64,000 nt of DNA from Nonomuraea candida (GTDB taxonomy: Bacteria; Actinomycetota; Actinomycetes; Streptosporangiales; Streptosporangiaceae). Positions 15,637-26,210 of the stretch are shown here, piece by piece. Location of the stretch: assembly GCF_000725485.1 (NCBI RefSeq), contig NZ_JOAG01000026.1, positions 1-64,000 of the forward strand, written 5' to 3'. The translations under genes and the position numbers were made by a program. The notes beneath the pieces are model-generated. The model searched no databases, was not told the DNA's origin, and saw only the letters and a program-made list of their open reading frames with translations. Position 1 is the stretch's first letter. Each line of letters starts with the position of its first letter.

Positions 15637-16721
15637 AGCCGTACCTGATGGCCGAGCCCGCGCTGCGCAGGCTCGAACTGACGATCACCAGGAGGCTGGA
15701 TGGGCTGCTCCAGGGTGAACACCTCGGCCTGGTGCCAGGTCCGGGCAGCGAACCGGCGGAGTCGCGGCCGTACCAGGCGGGGGACGACGTGCGGCGGATG
15801 GACTGGAACGTCACCGCGCGCACGAACGAGCCCCACGTCCGTGACCTGGTCGCGGACCGGGAGCTGGAGATCTGGGCGCTGCTCGACGCCACCGCCAGCA
15901 TGGACTTCGGCACCGCGGCGATGGAGAAGCGGGAGCTGGCCGTGGCCGCCCTGGCCGCGGTCGGCTTCCTCACCCAGCGCACCGGCAACCGCATCGGCAC
16001 CCACCTGCTGCACGGCGGCGGCGTCAGGACGCTGCCCGCCAGGACGGGCCGGCCGCACCTGATGGCGCTGCTGCAGGCGGCCTTCGCGCTGCCGCGCACC
16101 CCGCCGGGGGTGGCCGAGCCGCTGCTCGGCGTGGCGGCCGAACAGCTCGGCCGGGTGGTGCGCCGCCGCGGCCTGGTCGTCGTCGTGTCGGACTTCCTCG
16201 ACACGCCGGAGACCTGGGAGCTGCCGCTGCGCCGGCTCACCGCCCGCCACCAGCTGCTGGCCGTGGAGGTGGTGGACCCGCGCGAGCTGACGCTGCCGGA
16301 CGTGGGCATCCTCACGCTGATCGACCCGGAGACGGGCCGGCGGCGCGAGGTGGCCACCGGCAACGCGCGGCTGCGGCGCAGGTACGCCGAGGCCGCGGCC
16401 GGGCAGCGCGCGGCCATCGAGCAGGCGCTGCGCCGGGCCGGGGCCACCCACCTGCGGCTGCGCACGGACCGCGACTGGGTGCGCGACCTGGTCAAGCACG
16501 TCATGCGCCAGCGCCGCCTGGCCACGCTGGCGGCGAGCCCGGCCCTGCGGCGAGGAGGGGCGCCCGCGGGGAACGGCGAAGCCGCGCCGATCCAGGCAGC
16601 AGGCCAGGAAGGCCCGGGAGAGCCCGGAAGGCCGCGGGCGGAGGGCCGGACAGGTCCCGGAAAGCCGGGGCCGCCGGCGGGGGGCTGGGGAGGCCCCCCG
16701 GGAGGAGGTGGGGCCGCATGA
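15633..16721 (+). CDS. DUF58 domain protein
   Basis: A 362-aa protein with the DUF58 signature SRPYQAGDDVRRMDWNVTAR and a VWA-like core around LLDATASMDFGT. It has no transmembrane segments, unlike many longer DUF58 proteins, so it is probably cytoplasmic. The last 60 residues are a low-complexity Gly/Pro/Ala tail ending GGPPGGGGAA. DUF58 proteins accompany MoxR ATPases and VWA proteins and probably form a complex with them. The start overlaps the moxR stop and its own stop overlaps the VWA gene start, both as ATGA. Confidence 0.88.
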   Translation: MKPYLMAEPALRRLELTITRRLDGLLQGEHLGLVPGPGSEPAESRPYQAGDDVRRMDWNVTARTNEPHVRDLVADRELEIWALLDATASMDFGTAAMEKRELAVAALAAVGFLTQRTGNRIGTHLLHGGGVRTLPARTGRPHLMALLQAAFALPRTPPGVAEPLLGVAAEQLGRVVRRRGLVVVVSDFLDTPETWELPLRRLTARHQLLAVEVVDPRELTLPDVGILTLIDPETGRRREVATGNARLRRRYAEAAAGQRAAIEQALRRAGATHLRLRTDRDWVRDLVKHVMRQRRLATLAASPALRRGGAPAGNGEAAPIQAAGQEGPGEPGRPRAEGRTGPGKPGPPAGGWGGPPGGGGAA

Positions 16722-17662
16722 CGCTTCTCGCGCCCGTCTGGTTGCTGCTGCTCGTCCCGGTGGCCCTGCTCGCCCTGGCGTACGTGCTCATGGCCCTGCG
16801 CAGCAGGACCGCCTACGCCGTCCGCTTCACCAACCTCGACCTGCTCGACAAGGTGGCGCCGCGGCGGCCCGGCTGGCGCAGACACGTGCCGGCGGCGGCG
16901 CTGCTGCTCATGTTCGCCCTGCTCGTGGTGGGCTTCGCGCGGCCGACGGCCGAGGTGCGGGTGCCGCGGGAACGGGCGACGATCATGGTGGCGTTCGACG
17001 TGTCGGCCTCCATGGGGGCGACCGACGTCTCGCCCAACCGGTTCGAGGCGGCCAAGCAGGCGGCCAGGGAGTTCGTCCGAGGGCTGCCCGAGCGGTTCAA
17101 CCTGGGCCTGGTGTCGTTCTCGTCGGCGGCGTCCGTCGCCGTGCCGCCCACCACGGACCGGCAGACGGTGCTGGGCGCGATCGACCGGCTCAGCCTCGAC
17201 TCGGGCACCGCCATCGGCGAGGCCGTCTACTCCTCGCTGGAGGCCATCGCCGCGCTGGACTCGGAGGAGGAGGCGCCGCCCGCGCACATCGTGCTGCTGT
17301 CGGACGGCTCCAACACCACCGGCCGCACGGTGAGCGACGCGGCGGGCGAGGCGACCTCGCGGGGCGTCCCGGTCACCACGATCGCGTACGGCACCGCCGA
17401 CGGCACCATCAGCCTGTCGGGCCGCGAGGTCCCGGTGCCGGTGGACGGGCCCGCGCTGCGCGGCCTGGCCGAGTCGGCGGGCGGCGGCTTCTACGAGGCG
17501 GCCAGCGGCAGCGAGCTGCAGGCGGTCTACGAGGACATCGGCACGTCGGTGGGCTACCGCACCGAGCGGCAGGAGGTCTGGCAGTGGTTCGTGGGGGCGG
17601 GGCTGATCTTCGCGATGATCGCGGCGCTGACGTCCATGGTGTGGTTCTCGAGGCTCCCATGA
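16718..17662 (+). CDS. membrane VWA-domain protein (BatA-like)
   Basis: A 314-aa protein with transmembrane helices at the N-terminus (about residues 5-27 and 55-75) and C-terminus (about 287-310, VGAGLIFAMIAALTSMV). Between them is a von Willebrand A domain with the metal-site motif DVSASMGATD, a conserved Thr in DSGTAIGEA and HIVLLSDGSN. This topology matches the Bat/YehP-like VWA partners of MoxR. It is expected to hold the domain outside the membrane as an adhesion or assembly module. It overlaps the preceding and following genes by 4 bp. Confidence 0.88.
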   Translation: MTLLAPVWLLLLVPVALLALAYVLMALRSRTAYAVRFTNLDLLDKVAPRRPGWRRHVPAAALLLMFALLVVGFARPTAEVRVPRERATIMVAFDVSASMGATDVSPNRFEAAKQAAREFVRGLPERFNLGLVSFSSAASVAVPPTTDRQTVLGAIDRLSLDSGTAIGEAVYSSLEAIAALDSEEEAPPAHIVLLSDGSNTTGRTVSDAAGEATSRGVPVTTIAYGTADGTISLSGREVPVPVDGPALRGLAESAGGGFYEAASGSELQAVYEDIGTSVGYRTERQEVWQWFVGAGLIFAMIAALTSMVWFSRLP

Positions 17663-18612
17663 GAGGTCTGGGCAGGCCGCGCGGCCCGGAGTTCCGTACG
17701 GTGCCGGTGGGCGCGGGGGAGCGGCCCCCGCCCCAGGGCGCGCCCGCGCCGGCCCTGCCGCCGCTGATCGGGCCGCCGCTGATCGGACCGGCGGCCGGGT
17801 CGCCGCCGGTCGTGCCGCCGCCGGTCGTGCCGCCGCGTCCGGTGGCGGAGACCGTGCAGAAGGCGCCCAGGACGTCGCCGCCCCGGGGACGCCTCCTGGT
17901 GGCCGCCGCGCTCGTCGCGGCGCTCACCGGGGCGGCGGCGGGCGCGGCGGGGGCCCGGCTCTTCGAAGGGTCCGAGCCGGCCCCCGCCGCGGCCCTGCCG
18001 AGGGCGGCCCCCGCGCCGCCGGCGAGCCTGACCGGGCTGAGCGCGACGGCGGCCCGCGTGCTGCCCAGCGTGGTCTCCGTGGAGACGCGCCGCTCGGGCG
18101 GCTCCGGCTTCGTGGTGGACGACCGCGGCCACATCGTCACCAACGCCCACGTGGTCAGCGGCAGCAGCTCGGTCACCGTCGTGCTCAGCGACGGCCGCCG
18201 GCTCTCCGCCGACGTGATCGGCGCGGACGACGACGAGGACCTGGCCGTGCTGGAGGTGGCCTACCCGGCGGAGCTGACGCCGGCCACGCTCGGCAGGTCC
18301 GCGGACCTGTCCGTCGGCGACCAGGTGCTGGCCATCGGCTCGCCGCTGGGCCTGTCCGGCACGGTCACCGGCGGCATCGTCAGCGCCCTGGACAGGGAGG
18401 TGCGGCTGGGCGGCTCCCGGCGCACGGCCGTGCAGACCGACGCCTCCATCAACCCCGGCAACTCCGGCGGCCCGCTGGTGAACGCCCGGGGCGAGGTCGT
18501 CGGGGTGAACACCGCGATCGCGGCGAGCCGGGGAGGCGGCAACATCGGCATCGGTTTCGCCATCCCCATCGACCGGGCGGCGCCCATCGCAGAACGAATC
18601 ATCCGAAACTAG
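17659..18612 (+). CDS. membrane-anchored HtrA-like serine protease without PDZ domain
   Basis: A 317-aa protein. Residues 1-75 are a Pro-rich cytoplasmic segment; one transmembrane helix lies at about 77-97 (LLVAAALVAALTGAAAGAAG). The trypsin-like S1C domain has His164 (TNAHVV), Asp194 (DEDLAVLEV) and Ser269 (INPGNSGGP). The chain stops soon after the protease domain (PIAERIIRN), so the PDZ domain normal for HtrA/DegP is missing. It should act in the cell envelope. It is coupled to the VWA gene (ATGA at 17659) and lies just before a two-component system, suggesting an envelope-stress unit. Confidence 0.88.
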   Translation: MRGLGRPRGPEFRTVPVGAGERPPPQGAPAPALPPLIGPPLIGPAAGSPPVVPPPVVPPRPVAETVQKAPRTSPPRGRLLVAAALVAALTGAAAGAAGARLFEGSEPAPAAALPRAAPAPPASLTGLSATAARVLPSVVSVETRRSGGSGFVVDDRGHIVTNAHVVSGSSSVTVVLSDGRRLSADVIGADDDEDLAVLEVAYPAELTPATLGRSADLSVGDQVLAIGSPLGLSGTVTGGIVSALDREVRLGGSRRTAVQTDASINPGNSGGPLVNARGEVVGVNTAIAASRGGGNIGIGFAIPIDRAAPIAERIIRN

Positions 18613-18622
18613 GGTGCTGCAC

Positions 18623-19288
18623 ATGCGACTGCTAGTGGTGGAGGACGAGGAGGACCTGGTCGACGCGCTGCGCGTCGGCCTCGTCCGCGCGGGGTACGCG
18701 GTGGACGTCGCCTACGACGCGCCCTCCGCGCACGAGAAACTGCAGGTCAACACGTACGACCTGGTCCTGCTCGACCTGAACCTGCCCGGCGGCGACGGGT
18801 TCCAGCTCTGCCGGGGCGTGCGCGCGGCCGGCAAGGGGGTGCGGATCATCATGGTGACCGCCCGCGACCGGCTCGACGACCGGGTCCGCGGCCTCGACGA
18901 GGGGGCCGACGACTATCTGGTCAAGCCGTTCGCCTTCCCCGAGCTGCTGGCCCGGGTGCGGGCGCTGCTGCGCCGGGACACCGGCGGCGGCACCTCCGTG
19001 CTGGAGGTGGGCGGCCTGCGCATCGACACGGCCCGCCTGGAGGTCTCGCTCGACGGCAGGTCCCTGGCGCTCACCCCCAAGGAGTACGGCGTGCTGCACT
19101 ACCTGATGACCCGGCCCGGGCACGTCGTGTCCACCGAGGAGCTGCTCGAACACGTCTGGGACGAGCACGCCGACCCGTTCACCAGCACCGTCCGGGTCAC
19201 GGTCGGCAACCTGCGCCGCAAGCTGCAGGAGGACGGCCTGATCGAGACCGTGATCAGCCGGGGCTACCGGCTGAAGGAGCCCACGTGA
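18623..19288 (+). CDS. OmpR/PhoB-family response regulator
   Basis: A 221-aa regulator with a receiver domain (acidic pocket VVEDEEDL, phospho-acceptor Asp51 in LLDLNLPGGDG, conserved Lys in VKPFAFPEL) and a C-terminal OmpR-type winged helix (LTPKEYGVLHYL, TVRVTVGNLRRKL). The ATG at 18623 is chosen over a GTG at 18614, since AGGG lies 8 nt upstream and the protein then starts MRLLVVEDEE as is typical. It is followed by its sensor kinase with a GTGA overlap. Likely target: the upstream moxR-protease operon or other envelope genes. Confidence 0.92.
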   Translation: MRLLVVEDEEDLVDALRVGLVRAGYAVDVAYDAPSAHEKLQVNTYDLVLLDLNLPGGDGFQLCRGVRAAGKGVRIIMVTARDRLDDRVRGLDEGADDYLVKPFAFPELLARVRALLRRDTGGGTSVLEVGGLRIDTARLEVSLDGRSLALTPKEYGVLHYLMTRPGHVVSTEELLEHVWDEHADPFTSTVRVTVGNLRRKLQEDGLIETVISRGYRLKEPT

Positions 19289-20457
19289 TCCACACCATCC
19301 GCTTCCGGATCACGGTCCTGTACTCGGGGCTGCTGTTCGTGCTGGCCGCGCTCGTGCTCGGCGGCATCTACTTCACCGTGTCCAACACCACCGACCAGCG
19401 CCCGGTCACCACCGAGATCGCCAAGACCTACAGCAGGACCAACCAGTATCTCGGCAAGCGCGAGGTGGTCTTCATGGAGGAGGTCGAGAACGCGGTCAAC
19501 GTCGAGACGATGGCCACCCTGCGCAACTACTCGCTCCTCACCCTGGCCGGACTGTACGTCGCCAGTCTGGGCATCGGCTGGGTGCTGGCCGGCCGGGTGC
19601 TGCGCCCGGTCCGGTCGATCACCCACACGGCCGAGGAGATCCAGGCCACCGACCTGAACCGGCGCATCAAGCTGCACGGCCCGCGCGACGAGCTGAAGGA
19701 CCTGGCCGACACCATCGACACGATGCTCGACCGCCTGGAGGAGGCGTTCAGCGCGCAGCGCCAGCTCATCGATGACGCCTCGCACGAGCTGCGCAGCCCG
19801 CTGACCATCATCAGGGCCAACGTGGACGCCGTGCTGGCCGATCCCGGCGCCAGCGAGGAGGAGCGGGCCAGGGCCGTGGCCATCATCGACCGCGCCACGA
19901 CCCGCATGACCCGGCTCGTGGAGGACCTGCTGGCCACCGCGCGCCGGCAGGGCGCCGCGTTCGCCGACGCCGACCTCGACCTGGCCAGGGTGGTGGGGGA
20001 GGCGTGCGAGGAGTACACCGCGCCCGCCGCCGCCCGCGACATCACGATCGGCCGGCGGCTGGGCGCCGGGCTGGAGACGACCGGCGACGCCGACGCGCTG
20101 CGCCGCGCCGTGTCCAACCTGCTGTCCAACGCCGTGCGGCTGTCGCCGTCCGGCGGCACGATCCGGGTCGGGGCGGGCCGGGCGGACGGCTGGTTGTGGG
20201 CGGCGGTCCGCGACGACGGCCCCGGGCTGCGCGAGGCCGACCAGGCGCGGGTGTTCGACCGCTTCTGGCGCGGCGAGGCCAGCCGCAGGGACCGCCACAC
20301 GGGCCTGGGCCTGGCGATCGTGCGGCAGATCGTGGAGTCGCACGGCGGGCGCGTGGAGGTGTTCTCGCGGCTGGGCGAGGGCGCGACGTTCGTGCTCTGG
20401 CTGCCCCCGCGCGACGGCGCGCCCGGCACGCCACCGCACGGCAACCCCCTGGCCTGA
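19285..20457 (+). CDS. sensor histidine kinase
   Basis: A 390-aa membrane kinase with two transmembrane helices (about residues 7-30 and 84-106), a short extracytoplasmic domain of about 55 residues, a HAMP linker (RPVRSITHTAEEIQ), a HisKA domain with phospho-acceptor His167 (DDASHELRSPL), and an HATPase domain (N box NLLSNAVRLS, DDGPGL, FDRFWRG, TGLGLAIV). The GTG start overlaps the regulator's stop. The small sensor domain has no recognisable fold. It terminates the moxR operon. Confidence 0.92.
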   Translation: MIHTIRFRITVLYSGLLFVLAALVLGGIYFTVSNTTDQRPVTTEIAKTYSRTNQYLGKREVVFMEEVENAVNVETMATLRNYSLLTLAGLYVASLGIGWVLAGRVLRPVRSITHTAEEIQATDLNRRIKLHGPRDELKDLADTIDTMLDRLEEAFSAQRQLIDDASHELRSPLTIIRANVDAVLADPGASEEERARAVAIIDRATTRMTRLVEDLLATARRQGAAFADADLDLARVVGEACEEYTAPAAARDITIGRRLGAGLETTGDADALRRAVSNLLSNAVRLSPSGGTIRVGAGRADGWLWAAVRDDGPGLREADQARVFDRFWRGEASRRDRHTGLGLAIVRQIVESHGGRVEVFSRLGEGATFVLWLPPRDGAPGTPPHGNPLA

Positions 20458-20464
20458 CGGGCGC

Positions 20465-20734
20465 TCAGGGCTCCCGGCCGGCCTGACGGCCGGGAGGCCG
20501 CGCCGAGGGCGGATGCCCCTGCGGCCGGTACGCGCCGTGCTCCCGCGCCGGGTTGACCCGGACGAGTGGGCGTGCAGGGCCCGTGGCCGGTAGCGCGATG
20601 AACCCCAGCGTGTGGGGCCGCAGCCAGCGCGCGAACGGCAGCCGTTCGTCGAGGTAGATCGCGGAGTCCACGGCCGCCTTGGCGGAACCGGCCACGAAAC
20701 GAGGGCGGCGCTTGGGCTTGGTAGGAGTGGCCAT
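20465..20734 (-). CDS. hypothetical protein, 89 aa
   Basis: Starts MATPTKPKRRPRFVAGSAKAAVDSA and continues with IYLDERLPFARWLRPHTLGFIALPA, then a Pro/Arg/Gly-rich tail. AGGAGG (20740-20746) fixes the start at 20734. It has one weakly hydrophobic stretch but no clear membrane helix. I do not recognise a family. It is convergent with the histidine kinase and divergent from ppdK, so the operator cluster at 20793-20857 may also affect it. Confidence 0.5.
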   Translation of the reverse strand: MATPTKPKRRPRFVAGSAKAAVDSAIYLDERLPFARWLRPHTLGFIALPATGPARPLVRVNPAREHGAYRPQGHPPSARPPGRQAGREP

Positions 20735-20792
20735 GGGGGCCTCCTGATGGGGGTGTGATCTGATTCTGCACCCGCTGCCCGGCTTTCTCAAG

Positions 20793-20857
20793 AATTGGTG
20801 TAAACCAATTGGTCTAATCCAATTTTCGGTTGTCTGGTCGTATAATTGGATTAGACC
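20793..20857. promoter_or_regulatory. ppdK promoter with cluster of HutC-type operators
   Basis: AATTGGTGTAAACCAATT (20793-20810) has perfect 7-bp arms and fits the HutC/GntR consensus GT-N-TA-N-AC. The overlapping AATTGGTCTAATCCAATT (20807-20824) is a near-palindrome. GGTCTAATCCAATT (20811-20824) is repeated as a perfect inverted copy at 20844-20857. A consensus TATAAT -10 lies at 20841-20846 between these sites, about 115 bases before the ppdK start. A repressor bound here would cover the promoter. Confidence 0.7.
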
Positions 20858-20961
20858 TGTGATGCTGCGTTTAGCAGCGCAAACACTGACTTAACGGAGG
20901 AGTGCAGTTTCATCATCAATTTCACCGGTAGAGTCCGGGACAGAAGCGCAGGATTGGAGCT

Positions 20962-23601
<2,640 letters not shown>

Positions 23602-23641
23602 CCTTTCGGCCGCCCCGGCGAAGGGGCCCCGCCTTCGGCCC

Positions 23642-23670
23642 GGTGGGCGTCCTGTCCCAGGACGCCCACC
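23642..23670. terminator. hairpin terminator between ppdK and VOC gene
   Basis: GGTGGGCGTCCTG (23642-23654) and CAGGACGCCCACC (23658-23670) form a perfect 13-bp stem with a 3-base loop. It sits between convergent genes. Confidence 0.8.
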
Positions 23671-23695
23671 CCGATCCCGGGTACCGGCCGGCCGT

Positions 23696-24079
23696 TCAGG
23701 GAGTCGTGGCGGCTCGTTCGGACTCGCTGCGCAGGACGCAGAACTCGTTGCCCTCGGGGTCGGCGAGCACGGCCCAGCCCGTGCCGTCGGCCCGGCGGCG
23801 GTCGGCGACGAGGGTGGCGCCCAGGGCCAGCAGGCGCTCCACCTCCTCCTCCCTGGAGCTCCGCGGGCGCAGGCAGAGGTGGAGCCGGTTCTTGGCCGTC
23901 TTGGGCTCCGGCACCTGGTTGAAGTGCAGCACCGGCCCCTCGGGCAGCAGGACCTGCGTCTCCTCGTCCCCGGGCCGGTCCTCCGGATGCAGCGGGCCGC
24001 CGGTCGCCTCGCTCCAGAAGCGGGCGAGCTCGTAGGCGTTCGCGCAGTCGATCGCCACGTTCTGCACTATGGACACCAT
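23696..24079 (-). CDS. VOC/glyoxalase-like protein
   Basis: A 127-aa single-unit vicinal-oxygen-chelate fold protein. It begins VSIVQNVAIDCANAYELARFW, has the middle motif LHFNQVPEPKTAKNRLHL and ends with the classic WAVLADPEGNEFCVL. The combination resembles the small actinobacterial VOC proteins of the 'glyoxalase-like domain' type, where metal ligands and activity are uncertain. The start is ambiguous: ATG 24079 (MVSIVQ) or ATG 24091 (MIGGMVS). It is divergent from the NTPase-SUKH gene with less than 50 bp between them and shares the terminator with ppdK. Confidence 0.8.
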   Translation of the reverse strand: MVSIVQNVAIDCANAYELARFWSEATGGPLHPEDRPGDEETQVLLPEGPVLHFNQVPEPKTAKNRLHLCLRPRSSREEEVERLLALGATLVADRRRADGTGWAVLADPEGNEFCVLRSESERAATTP

Positions 24080-24127
24080 GCCTCCGATCATGCCCCACCA
24101 TGGGAGGCCCGGTACCATCCCGAGATC

Positions 24128-26194
24128 ATGGATGTGCCGCACGACGTGCCCCGAGACCTCGACGTCGCCTTCCGCGCGGTCGGCCTGCCCTGGCCGGACG
24201 TCCGGCCGGGCCGCTTCGACGGGGTGCTGGCCGAGCTGGGCGACCGTACCGAGGCGCGGGTGCTGCGGGACCGGGTGCGCGGGCTGCGTACGACCCAGGG
24301 GGAGTTCTTCGCGCGGCTGCGGGAGCTGGCCGACCGGCACGGCGGCGACCCCATGCGCCTGCTCAGGCACAAGGACCGCTCCTGCGTGCACGAGGTGCGC
24401 GAGGAGTGGGCGGAGGCGGCGGCGCGGGCGGCGCAGCAGCACGCGGCGGCCGAGCGGCTCGCCCGGGCGGCCGTCTCGGGGCTGCGGGCGCGCGGTGAGC
24501 TGCCCGTGGTGCCCGACTATCTCGGTGACGACCTGCCCGCCTGGGTGGAGCGGCGGCCCGATCACGGCATCCGGCGCGAGGTCACGGCCGGTCGCGCGCC
24601 CGCCGCCGAGGCTCTGCTGCGCTGGTACGAAGATCCCCACGGGCCGCGCCTCTGCGTCGTCACCGGCTCACCCGGCTCGGGTAAGACTCACCTGCTGGCC
24701 TGGTTCAGCCACTCCGGCGTGCGGGGATGGGCGGGGTACGAAAGGCAGAGGGAGGCCGCCGTCTGCCTGCGCGGCCTGAGCGTCGAGGAGGCCGCACGCG
24801 AGCCGGCCGGCTTCGACCTGAACGGCCCCGGCTCGGGGGAGAGCGGCCGGCCCGCGCTCATCACGATCGCGGACCCGCACCGGGCCGCCGACCCGGAGGG
24901 CGTGCTCGCCGCGCTGATCCGGCCCCTGGCCGCCGACAGGCGGGTGCGCCTGCTCGTGGAGTGCCCGGACCCCGCCATCCCGGCGGAGCCGGGGGAGCCG
25001 GTCTTCGTGCTGGATCTGGACGATCCGCGCTGCACCGACCGGAGCGCGTTCACCCGCTGGTACGCGGCCGAGCTGACCAGGACCACCCCCGGCGCCGGCG
25101 GGCCACACCCGGCCGGGCATCCGGCCTTCGAGGCGGACCAGCTCTACCCCTCCCCGGGGCTCGCCGCCATCGCCGCCCGTGCCAGGGGCGCCGACCCGGG
25201 GCCGGCTCTGCCCATCGCCGAGCGCGTGGCCCGGGCGTGGCTGGACGGCGTGTCCCCGCAGGCCCGCGCCGCCGTCGGCACGCTGTCCCTCGTGTTCGCC
25301 CCGATCGGCCCGTACACGTGGCGGCTGCTGCACTGTGGCCGCGACCGGGACGACCCGGACGCGGCCGCCCGGGGCGTGGCGGAGGCCGCCGCCCTGCTGC
25401 CCCTCGCCGAGCCCGGCCTGCCCGCGTACGACGTGGGCCTGCCCGCCCTGGCCGCGGCCGTGGCCCCGCCTCCCGGCGCGCACCGCGAGCTGGTGGCCGT
25501 CGTACGCGGCTGGCCGGTCGCGGCGGAGCTGCCCCCGCCCTCGTACGTGGACAGGCACCTGCCCGCGCACGAGCGGCTGAGCGGCGCAGACCTGGAGGCC
25601 GTCGAGCCGCTCCCGCTCCGCCGGCCCCGGGTCGCCGTCACGCGCGAGCTGCTGGAGAGCGTGTACGGCGAGAACGGCGTCATCAGGCCGGCCCCCGGCG
25701 ACCTGCACCCCGCCATCACCCACGAGCCGACCCGCCGCTTCCTGACCGAGGTCGGCCTGCCGGCGAAGGGCGTGCACGGCGGGCCGAGGGACGTCCGGAA
25801 CTTCGCCGTGTCCGTCGGCGAGTCGGAGGACCCGGAGGGGGACGCCGTGGAGGAGCTGCGCGCGACCCTGCCCTGCGACCTCGGCGCGGTGTTCGCGCTC
25901 GACGACCTGCACACCTGGTACCTCTTCCTGGACGGCGCCACCGGCCTGGTCCACGAGGTGCACGAAGGGCTGGACTCCGCCCGGGTCGCCCATCGGAGCG
26001 TCGAGTCGTACGCCTACTTCGCCTACGTGATCCAGCGGGACCGGGAGCTGTGGTGCGGGCACGGCGCGCCGTACGAGGCGGCGGGCTGGTGCGCCGAGGA
26101 CCTCTCGCTCGAACTGCACACCTACGACCCCGCGGCCATGGCGGACGAGGAGGCCCTGTGGCCGCCGACCCTGCTCGACTACACGCTCATGTGA
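24128..26194 (+). CDS. NTPase fused to SUKH-4-type immunity domain
   Basis: A 688-aa protein. Residues about 60-125 are Arg/Ala-rich and helical. A P-loop NTPase follows (GSPGSGKTHL with Lys186) with acidic strands LITIADPH and LLVECPDP. The middle is helical (about 360-480). The C-terminal 150 residues carry SUKH-4 features: TRRFLTEVGLPAKG, a core FALDDLHTWYLFLDGATG, and VESYAYFAYVIQR. SUKH proteins are best known as immunity proteins in polymorphic toxin systems; NTPase fusions may be guards or sensors. No toxin gene lies next to it. TACCAT (24113-24118) ends 9 bases before the ATG, so the mRNA may be leaderless. Confidence 0.7.
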   Translation: MDVPHDVPRDLDVAFRAVGLPWPDVRPGRFDGVLAELGDRTEARVLRDRVRGLRTTQGEFFARLRELADRHGGDPMRLLRHKDRSCVHEVREEWAEAAARAAQQHAAAERLARAAVSGLRARGELPVVPDYLGDDLPAWVERRPDHGIRREVTAGRAPAAEALLRWYEDPHGPRLCVVTGSPGSGKTHLLAWFSHSGVRGWAGYERQREAAVCLRGLSVEEAAREPAGFDLNGPGSGESGRPALITIADPHRAADPEGVLAALIRPLAADRRVRLLVECPDPAIPAEPGEPVFVLDLDDPRCTDRSAFTRWYAAELTRTTPGAGGPHPAGHPAFEADQLYPSPGLAAIAARARGADPGPALPIAERVARAWLDGVSPQARAAVGTLSLVFAPIGPYTWRLLHCGRDRDDPDAAARGVAEAAALLPLAEPGLPAYDVGLPALAAAVAPPPGAHRELVAVVRGWPVAAELPPPSYVDRHLPAHERLSGADLEAVEPLPLRRPRVAVTRELLESVYGENGVIRPAPGDLHPAITHEPTRRFLTEVGLPAKGVHGGPRDVRNFAVSVGESEDPEGDAVEELRATLPCDLGAVFALDDLHTWYLFLDGATGLVHEVHEGLDSARVAHRSVESYAYFAYVIQRDRELWCGHGAPYEAAGWCAEDLSLELHTYDPAAMADEEALWPPTLLDYTLM

Positions 26195-26210
26195 CTGCGG
26201 GATCGGGTGA

